A DNA stretch of 64,000 nt from an uncultured Eubacteriales bacterium (GTDB lineage Bacteria > Bacillota > Clostridia > Christensenellales > CAG-138): assembly GCA_902786465.1 (NCBI GenBank), contig CADACQ010000001.1:88910-152909 (forward strand), in the 5' to 3' direction. Position 1 is the stretch's first letter; every line of letters starts with the position of its first letter. Below are positions 59,109 to 64,000 of this stretch, one piece after another. The notes beneath the pieces are model-generated. The model saw nothing but the letters and a program-made list of their open reading frames with translations. It was not told the origin of the DNA and did not search any database. Both the position numbers and the translations under genes were made by a program.

Positions 59109-59130
59109 GCGGGGCAACCTTTGATATACT
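59102..59130 (+). promoter_or_regulatory. Promoter of the YfcE-like gene
   Basis: TTGTCA (59102-59107), 17-base spacer, TATACT (59125-59130). The heptamer TTGTCAA serves as -35 for both directions. Confidence 0.65.
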
Positions 59131-59160
59131 CATTCTATCAACCCACAAGGAGAAAAGCTT

Positions 59161-59703
59161 ATGAAATGGCTCATCGCGTCGGACCTGCACGGGTCGGCCT
59201 ACTACTGTCGGGCGCTGCTGGACGCCTTCGACCGGGAGGGGGCGGACCGGATGCTGCTTTTGGGGGACCTCCTCTACCACGGGCCCCGGAACGACCTCCC
59301 TCGGGAGTACGATCCCAAGGCGGTGACGGCGCTGCTGAACGGGCGGCAGGGGGACATCCTGGCCGTCCGGGGAAACTGCGACGCGGACATCGATCAAGTC
59401 GTGCTCCAATTCCCCATCTGGGCGGATTACGCTCTGCTGGCCGAAGGGAAGCGGCTGATCTTCGTGACCCACGGGCACCTCTTCAACCTGGACAAGCTCC
59501 CGCCCCTCCACGAGGGGGATATCCTCCTTCACGGCCACACCCACGTGCCCGCCTGCGAAGAACGGGACGGGGTCACCTACCTGAACCCCGGCTCCCTGGC
59601 CATCCCCAAGGAGGGTTCCCCCCACGGCTACATGACCCTGGAGGACGGCGTCTTCCTCTGGAAGACCCTGGACGGGGAGGTATATAAAGAATTTAGACTT
59701 TGA
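59161..59703 (+). CDS. YfcE-like metallophosphoesterase
   Basis: A 180-residue calcineurin-like phosphodiesterase. Metal sites: 'ASDLHG', 'LLGDLLYHGP', 'VRGNCD', 'VTHGH' and 'LHGHTHVP', all intact. YfcE from E. coli cleaves phosphodiesters in vitro; the true substrate is unknown. ACAAGGAG lies upstream of the ATG. It is followed by the composite repeat. Confidence 0.92.
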   Translation: MKWLIASDLHGSAYYCRALLDAFDREGADRMLLLGDLLYHGPRNDLPREYDPKAVTALLNGRQGDILAVRGNCDADIDQVVLQFPIWADYALLAEGKRLIFVTHGHLFNLDKLPPLHEGDILLHGHTHVPACEERDGVTYLNPGSLAIPKEGSPHGYMTLEDGVFLWKTLDGEVYKEFRL

Positions 59704-59708
59704 TCTTT

Positions 59709-59858
59709 GTTCCTTTTTTCTCTTCAGGTGAAGAGAAAAAAGGAACCGAAAAAAGAGAAGCGCAGGAAGGATACAACCTTTCCGCGCTTTTTCTGTTATC
59801 CCAATTAAGTTTCTCTTTTTCCGCCGCTTTTTCTCTTTGTAGAAAGAGAAAAAGCGGC
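59709..59858. repeat. Composite intergenic repeat, fourth copy
   Basis: Left palindrome GTTCC-type at 59709-59746 with core CTCTTCAGGTGAAGAG, followed by CGAAAAAAGAGAAGCGC, nearly the same flank as at 37412. An inner hairpin with GCGCAGGAAGG and CCTTTCCGCGC arms spans about 59760-59787. The right palindrome GCCGC-type at 59823-59858 differs from the copy at 12403 only around the loop. Lies between convergent genes and likely terminates both. Confidence 0.7.
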
Positions 59859-59863
59859 ATTAC

Positions 59864-61750
59864 TTATCCCTTCCTCACGACCAAACACCGGATGGCGTTC
59901 AGCACCGCCAGGACCATGACGCCCACGTCGGCGCCGATGGCCAGCCACATGTTGGCGAGGCCCAGGGCGCTGAGGACCAGGCAGATCGCCTTGACGCCCA
60001 GAGCGAACCAGATGTTCTCCTTCACGATCCGGAGGCACTTGCGGGCGATGCCCATGGCCTGGGCGATCTTCAGCGGGTCGTCGTCCATGAGCACCACGTC
60101 CGCCGCCTCGATGGCCGCGTCGGAGCCGAGAGCGCCCATGGCGACGCCGATGTCCGCCCGGGCCAGGACCGGCGCGTCGTTGATCCCGTCGCCCACGAAG
60201 GCCAGGCCCTTGCCGTCAGAAAGCAGGGATTCCACCGCCACCACCTTGTCCTGGGGCAGCAGCTCCGCCTTGAAATCGGTGATGCCCACCTCCTGGGCCA
60301 CCTGCTCCGCCACGGCCTTGCGGTCGCCGGTGAGCATGACGGTCCGTTTGACGCCCATCCGCTTCAGGGCGGCCATGGCCTCCCGGGCGTGGTCCTTCAG
60401 CTGGTCCCGGATGACGATGTGCCCGGCGTACGCCCCGTCCACAGCCACGTGCAGGATGGTCCCCACGTGGTGGCAGGGCACGGATTCCACGCCCAGCCGG
60501 TTCATGAGCCGTTCGTTGCCCACGGCCACCGGGCGCCCGTCCACCTTGGCCACGATGCCGTGGCCGCTGATCTCCTCCACGTCCGTGACCCGGGTCCTGT
60601 CCAGGGGCTTGCCGTAGGCCCGCTGCAGGCTCAGGCTGATGGGGTGGGAGGAGGGGCACTCGGCGTGGGCCGCCAGTTCCAGGAGCGTCTCCTCCGTGAG
60701 AGAGCTGTGATGGACGGCGGTGACCTCGAAGTTCCCCTTGGTGATGGTGCCGGTCTTGTCGAAGGCCACGGTGGTGACCCCGGCCAGGGTCTCCAGATAG
60801 TTGGAGCCCTTGATGAGGATGCCCCGGCTGCTGGCGCCGCCCAAGCCCGCAAAGAAGCTCAAGGGCACGCTGATGACCACGGCGCAGGGGCAGGAAATGA
60901 CCAGGAAGGTGCAGGCCCTGAGGAGCCAGTCCCGCCAGACGCCGGCCATGTCTGCACCGGTCAGGAGCAGGAACAGGGGCGGCAGCACGGCGAGAGCCAA
61001 AGCCGAATAGCACACGATGGGCGTGTAGATCCGGGCGAATTTGGAGATGAAGGTCTCGGACTTGGATTTCCGGGCGGCGGCGTTCTCCACCAGGTCCAGT
61101 ATCTTGGACGCGGTGGACTCCTCGAAGGCGGCGGTGGTCCGCACCTTCAGCACGCCGGACAGGTTGATGGAACCGGACAAGACCGTGTCGTCTACGGTCA
61201 CGCCGCTGGGCCGGCTCTCGCCGGTGAGGGCGGCGGTGTCCAGGGCGGAGCTCCCCTCCACCACCACGCCGTCGATGGGCACCCGTTCCCCGGGCTGGAT
61301 CACGATGATGGAGCCCACGTCCACGTCGTCCGGGTCCACCTTCTCCAGGGACCCGTCGTCCCCTTCGATGTTGGCGTAGTCCGGGCGGATGTCCATGAGG
61401 GCGCTGATGCTGCGGCGGCTCTTGCCCACGGCCACGCTCTGGAAGAGCTCACCCACCTGGTAGAGGAGCATGACCGCCACGCCCTCCCCGTATTCGCCGA
61501 GAGCGATGGCGCCCAGAGTGGCCACGGTCATGAGGAAGCACTCGTCGAAGACCTTTTTGTTCTTCACGCCCAGGGCCGCCTTGCGCAGGATGTCCCAGCC
61601 CACGGTCAGGTACGGCACCAGGAACAGGCAGAACACCGCCCACTTGGGCAAATTGGCCTTCACGATGCCCTCGGAGATGAGGTACACGGGCACGAAGAGC
61701 ACCGCCGCTATGATGATCCGTATCAGCAGCTTTTTCTGTTTACTGTTCAT
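59864..61750 (-). CDS. Heavy-metal P-type ATPase (Zn/Cd/Co type) without HMA domain
   Basis: A 628-residue P1B ATPase exporting divalent metals. 'TLLTGE'-equivalent 'AALTGES' (actuator), the metal site 'SCPCAVVIS' in the membrane, the phosphorylated Asp in 'DKTGTITKG', 'SSHPIS' (the HP locus) and 'GDGINDAPVLA' are all present, which together indicate a ZntA/CadA-type pump. Most such pumps carry an N-terminal HMA domain; here the first membrane helix begins near residue 8 and the HMA is the separate gene upstream. The start at 61750 lies within the flank of a repeat palindrome and has AGAGAAG as the likely ribosome site. Confidence 0.93.
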   Translation of the reverse strand: MNSKQKKLLIRIIIAAVLFVPVYLISEGIVKANLPKWAVFCLFLVPYLTVGWDILRKAALGVKNKKVFDECFLMTVATLGAIALGEYGEGVAVMLLYQVGELFQSVAVGKSRRSISALMDIRPDYANIEGDDGSLEKVDPDDVDVGSIIVIQPGERVPIDGVVVEGSSALDTAALTGESRPSGVTVDDTVLSGSINLSGVLKVRTTAAFEESTASKILDLVENAAARKSKSETFISKFARIYTPIVCYSALALAVLPPLFLLLTGADMAGVWRDWLLRACTFLVISCPCAVVISVPLSFFAGLGGASSRGILIKGSNYLETLAGVTTVAFDKTGTITKGNFEVTAVHHSSLTEETLLELAAHAECPSSHPISLSLQRAYGKPLDRTRVTDVEEISGHGIVAKVDGRPVAVGNERLMNRLGVESVPCHHVGTILHVAVDGAYAGHIVIRDQLKDHAREAMAALKRMGVKRTVMLTGDRKAVAEQVAQEVGITDFKAELLPQDKVVAVESLLSDGKGLAFVGDGINDAPVLARADIGVAMGALGSDAAIEAADVVLMDDDPLKIAQAMGIARKCLRIVKENIWFALGVKAICLVLSALGLANMWLAIGADVGVMVLAVLNAIRCLVVRKG

Positions 61751-61755
61751 GTGCT

Positions 61756-61804
61756 TCTCTTTTTTCGGTTCCTTTTTTCTCTTCACCGAAGAGAAAAAAG
61801 GAAC
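61756..61804. repeat. Solo dispersed palindrome inside the metal operon
   Basis: GTTCC-type palindrome at 61768-61804 with core CTCTTCACCGAAGAG. On the minus strand it is followed by CGAAAAAAGAGAAGCAC, the same flank as the copies at 37412 and 59747, and this flank supplies the pump gene's ribosome-site region. It sits between two genes of the same operon, so it may cut or reduce transcription into the ATPase. Confidence 0.7.
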
Positions 61805-61817
61805 ACAAAACAAACCT

Positions 61818-62036
61818 TTACAGGTATATCTCGCAATCCGGCTCGGCCTTCTTGCAGTTCGCCAGCACATCGGCCATGACGGCGGCCTCGTCGGCGCCCT
61901 CCTCGAAGGTCACCTTCATCTTCAGGGTCATAAAGCTCACCACCGCGTCGGCGACGCCGGGGGTCGCCTTGGCGGCCTCCTCCATGAGGTTGGCGCAGTT
62001 GGCGCAGTCCACGTCGATCTTATAGGTTTTTTTCAT
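61818..62036 (-). CDS. Free-standing HMA metal-binding protein
   Basis: A 72-residue heavy-metal-associated domain. The metal loop reads 'DVDCANCANLMEEAA', with the CxxC pair, and the fold continues 'GVADAVVSFMTLKMKVTFEEG'. It likely delivers metal to, or senses it for, the P-type pump that lacks this domain. It starts in a four-base overlap with the ArsR gene. Confidence 0.9.
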   Translation of the reverse strand: MKKTYKIDVDCANCANLMEEAAKATPGVADAVVSFMTLKMKVTFEEGADEAAVMADVLANCKKAEPDCEIYL

Positions 62037-62416
62037 GCTCTTTTCCTCCCATGCTTTTCTTCGATATGCTCCATGCCCTGGCCGATGACGGTGCGGACGT
62101 GGTCGTCGTCCAAAGAGTAGAAGACGGTCTTCCCGTCCCGGCGGCTGCGGACCAGCCTCGCCTGCTTTAAAATGCGCAGCTGGTGGGAGATGGCGGACTG
62201 GGTCATGTTGAGAAGTTCCGCGATGTCGCACACGCACATCTCCGACTCGAAGAGCACGTACAAGATGCGGATCCGGGTGGTGTCCCCGAACACCTTAAAG
62301 AGCTCCGCCAGGTCGTACAGCCGCTCCTCGTCGGGCATCTCCGGCGCCACCTTCTCCAATATCTCCGGGTGCGTGCACACCTCCGCGCATACCTCCGCGT
62401 GATCCCTCTTTGCCAT
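62033..62416 (-). CDS. ArsR/SmtB-family metal-responsive repressor
   Basis: A 127-residue repressor of the CadC/SmtB type. The recognition helix-turn-helix is 'IAELLNMTQSAISHQLRILKQ'; 'ESEMCVCDIAE' is the alpha3 Cys site and the N-terminal 'HAEVCAEVCTH' adds two Cys residues, as in CadC. The C-terminal helix 'DDHVRTVIGQGMEHIEE' carries the alpha5 Asp/His/Glu ligands, so either or both metal sites may be used. Likely releases DNA on binding Cd, Zn or Pb, allowing the efflux genes to be read. Confidence 0.93.
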   Translation of the reverse strand: MAKRDHAEVCAEVCTHPEILEKVAPEMPDEERLYDLAELFKVFGDTTRIRILYVLFESEMCVCDIAELLNMTQSAISHQLRILKQARLVRSRRDGKTVFYSLDDDHVRTVIGQGMEHIEEKHGRKRA

Positions 62417-62435
62417 GTCCCCGCTTCCTTTCTAA

Positions 62436-62490
62436 AACATATGAACATCTGTTCATATGTTAGTATAATACCGTCGCCCGGATTTGTCAA
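62436..62490 (-). promoter_or_regulatory. ArsR operator and promoter of the metal-efflux operon
   Basis: A perfect 12-2-12 inverted repeat (arms AACATATGAACA and TGTTCATATGTT, centre TC) spans 62436-62461, the typical SmtB/CadC operator form. On the minus strand it lies directly after TATACT (62467-62462), with TTGACA (62490-62485) at 17 bases. A bound repressor would cover the transcript start. Confidence 0.9.
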
Positions 62491-62491
62491 C

Positions 62492-62518
62492 AAAAAAAGA
62501 CGCGGTTTTGCCGCGCCT
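62492..62518 (-). terminator. Terminator of the second E2-like gene
   Basis: CGCGG and CCGCG stem (62501-62515) followed on the minus strand by seven T's. It directly abuts the -35 box of the ArsR promoter, so the two units are packed without spare DNA. Confidence 0.85.
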
Positions 62519-62531
62519 TTGAAAAGATGTT

Positions 62532-63425
62532 TTATGCCTTCTTCGGCTTGGGCTCGTGGTACTCCATGCCCTCGTCGAAGCGGACGGATTGAGGGGGCTC
62601 CTCCAGCAGCTCCGGGTGGTCGAGATACCGGCGCATGTCGGCGAAGAACCGGGCATAGTGGGCGCCGGAGCAGACCCGCTCGTCGGCGGTGATGCCGATG
62701 GGCAAAAACCGCTTCAGGCGAAGGGTCCCGTCCTCCTCCACGGCCACCTGCTCCGAGGTGCCCATGCCGAAGAACAGGCCCACGTTGCCGAAGTTGTAGA
62801 TGTGGTGGTTCACCTCGTGGAGGCCGATGGAGGCGGTGTTGGTGATGTACATGCCCACGTGGAAGGGCAGCTCCTCAATGAGGAACTTGGGGCAGATGCC
62901 GTACCGGTCCAGGAACTTCACCAGGGCCACGATCACTGTGGCGAGGCCCGGCACCGCGAACACGAAGGAAAGGAGCTTGTCGATGAACCCGGGGCCCTGC
63001 TCCTGCTCCCCCCGGGCGGCGCTGACGGCGGCGTCCATCCTGTCCCGCACGTCGTAGATGGTGTCGGTGAGATCGAACTTGATCTTCACCACCGCCTCCC
63101 CCAGATCCGGCCGGTGGGGGACCTTCAGCAGGGTGAAGGCCGCGGAGCAGTTGTTCCGGGCGAAGAGCTGCTTGTTCATGATAAAGCGGTTCATCTCCGG
63201 GTTGCTGCTGACCGCCCGCACGTAGGCTGCCACGATGATCTGCATGTGGCTGATCCGCTGCCCCTTCTGGGCCTGCTCCCGGATATAGGCGGACATACGC
63301 TCCATATCCGCCCGGTGCTTCAAAAACACCTGGGCGTCGCTGCGCTCGGGCATAATGTAGGGGGTGATCTTCATGACGGGATCAATCTTGTCGATCCGGC
63401 GTCCGTCGGGCCGTCTTCCGAACAT
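62532..63425 (-). CDS. Second 2-oxoacid dehydrogenase E2 / CAT-like fold protein
   Basis: A 297-residue paralogue of the protein at 56 kb, with a different N-terminus ('MFGRRPDGRRIDKIDPVMKI'). 'SNPEMNRFIMNKQLFARNNCSAAFTLLK' matches E2-catalytic strands, and the active-site line reads 'EVNHHIYNFG', HH-x-x-N-F-G instead of HHxxxDG. A hydrophobic segment lies near residues 150-170. The start at 63425 has AGAGG upstream; the longer frame is a shadow. It has its own promoter and terminator. Confidence 0.75.
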   Translation of the reverse strand: MFGRRPDGRRIDKIDPVMKITPYIMPERSDAQVFLKHRADMERMSAYIREQAQKGQRISHMQIIVAAYVRAVSSNPEMNRFIMNKQLFARNNCSAAFTLLKVPHRPDLGEAVVKIKFDLTDTIYDVRDRMDAAVSAARGEQEQGPGFIDKLLSFVFAVPGLATVIVALVKFLDRYGICPKFLIEELPFHVGMYITNTASIGLHEVNHHIYNFGNVGLFFGMGTSEQVAVEEDGTLRLKRFLPIGITADERVCSGAHYARFFADMRRYLDHPELLEEPPQSVRFDEGMEYHEPKPKKA

Positions 63426-63477
63426 AGGGGACCTCTCTTCCGCGGCTGTTCGCCGATGCGATGATGGATGATGGCAT

Positions 63478-63506
63478 AGTATATCACGCTCCGCCGCAAA
63501 GTGCAA
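63478..63506 (-). promoter_or_regulatory. Promoter of the second E2-like gene
   Basis: On the minus strand TTGCAC (63506-63501), 17-base spacer, TATACT (63483-63478). Confidence 0.6.
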
Positions 63507-63544
63507 CGGAGTGTGAAAAATCGTTGTATGGGATTGTAACCAGC

Positions 63545-64000
63545 TTACGCCGCGGTCCCGGCGGCGAGACGGGCCTCGTAGTCGGCCCGGACGGCCTTGT
63601 AGAGCTCCGCGTTGGTGGCCTCGATGTAGGGCCCCACGTAGAAGAGGTGCAGGATGCCGAAGGTCAGGGCAGACAGCAGGATCCAGCCGATGAAGCTGAG
63701 ATCCAGCACGAAGGCGTCCCCCTTGTGGCCCTTCATCATCCGGCGGGACAGGGTGACGGCCTGGGTGCCGGAAAGCTCCGGGTGCTCCTTCAGGATGTAG
63801 GGCACCATGCGATAGGCATAGGCCTTGACGATGCCGGGGATGATGAACAGCATGGTCCACAGGGCGAGGAACAGGTTCTTCAGGAACATGACCAGCACCA
63901 CGTTCCCCCAGTCGCCCCTAAAGCCCGCGCCCAGCTCATTGAGCTCCGCCGGGCCCCGGCTGTTCTGCAGGAAGAACCGGTAGCAGCCCACGATGAGGGG
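63545..64000 (-). CDS. DUF975 membrane protein, C-terminal part (window edge)
   Basis: The last 151 codons of a DUF975 protein. Helices include 'VVLVMFLKNLFLALWTMLFII' and 'FIGWILLSALTFGILHLFYVG'; 'PGIVKAYAYRMVPYILKE' and 'GPYIEATNAELY' are characteristic of the family. The frame stays open past the end of the window (codons before the GTG at 63991 read P-L-I), so the start is outside. Function unknown. Confidence 0.85.
   Translation of the reverse strand, partial: PLIVGCYRFFLQNSRGPAELNELGAGFRGDWGNVVLVMFLKNLFLALWTMLFIIPGIVKAYAYRMVPYILKEHPELSGTQAVTLSRRMMKGHKGDAFVLDLSFIGWILLSALTFGILHLFYVGPYIEATNAELYKAVRADYEARLAAGTAA

Noticed and set aside
12305-61804. CRISPR-like repeats
   Set aside because: The palindromes are dispersed singly between genes without regular spacers or cas genes.
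3018-61804. Insertion sequences with terminal inverted repeats
   Set aside because: No transposase gene lies between any pair of palindromes, and no target duplication was seen.
1-64000. tRNA or rRNA genes
   Set aside because: No cloverleaf with a conserved TTCGA-type arm and CCA end and no rRNA-like stretch was recognised on reading; a covariance scan would be needed to exclude them fully.

Overview
The window is high-GC DNA with dense, short-spaced genes and Shine-Dalgarno starts. It reads as a Gram-positive, Firmicutes-type chromosome, most likely a high-GC clostridium of gut type. Evidence is a T-box leader before thrS, the yybS-gdpP-rplI-dnaB order, a BceRS-BceAB peptide-resistance module, a GlgC/GlgD pair and many lipoprotein signal peptides. 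I cannot assign a genus. No tRNA, rRNA, prophage, transposase or CRISPR array was seen.

Layout. 1-3.0 kb: hexuronate/gluconate catabolic genes (gnd start, PfkB kinase, UxuB-type reductase) divergent from an AraC regulator. 3.1-12.3 kb: a maltodextrin module (MalK, MalG, MalF, a binding lipoprotein with three C-terminal beta modules) and a surface GH13 amylase, with two unknown membrane proteins between. 12.4-15.9 kb: a lipoprotein, a ModE-like regulator, and thrS under a T-box. 16.0-20.7 kb: yybS, gdpP, rplI, dnaB. 20.7-25.0 kb: BceRS-AB. 25.0-29.2 kb: a PaaK-like ligase, a D-aminoacylase and an M20 peptidase. 29.4-30.5 kb: a degenerate M23 protein. 30.6-37.4 kb: glycogen synthesis (glgB, broken glgC, glgD, glgA) with pfkA, then a GT4 glycosyltransferase. 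39.1-43.4 kb: a tightly overlapped TetR-led operon of detoxification-like genes, followed by an AraC/GyrI regulator. 44.5-51.3 kb: a reverse-strand GH31 / esterase / alpha-beta hydrolase / GPH transporter cluster. 51.4-54.6 kb: an orphan PstS-like operon and an acyl-CoA synthetase. 54.7-59.7 kb: a DUF4160/DUF2442 pair, flavoprotein, E2-like protein, and a TetR-GNAT pair under a double operator. 59.8-62.4 kb: an ArsR / separate HMA protein / P-type ATPase metal-efflux operon. 62.5-64 kb: a second E2-like protein and a DUF975 protein cut by the window edge.

How it works together. The sugar genes suggest a cell that cuts starch or glycogen at its surface, imports maltodextrins, stores glucose as glycogen and feeds glycolysis through PfkA. 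Regulation is local: divergent AraC proteins, and TetR and ArsR proteins with visible operators.

Most interesting points. (1) A modular family of intergenic palindromes (left palindrome, variable inner hairpin, right palindrome) recurs at gene ends. (2) Four otherwise intact genes (rplI, glgC, a GH31 gene, a membrane hydrolase) carry small frame-breaking indels, either recent mutations or assembly errors. (3) Promoters almost all have a 17-bp spacer and often TATACT as the -10; two divergent pairs overlap their -35 boxes, and up to three genes look leaderless. (4) The BceAB promoter carries an 11-bp-spaced direct repeat.
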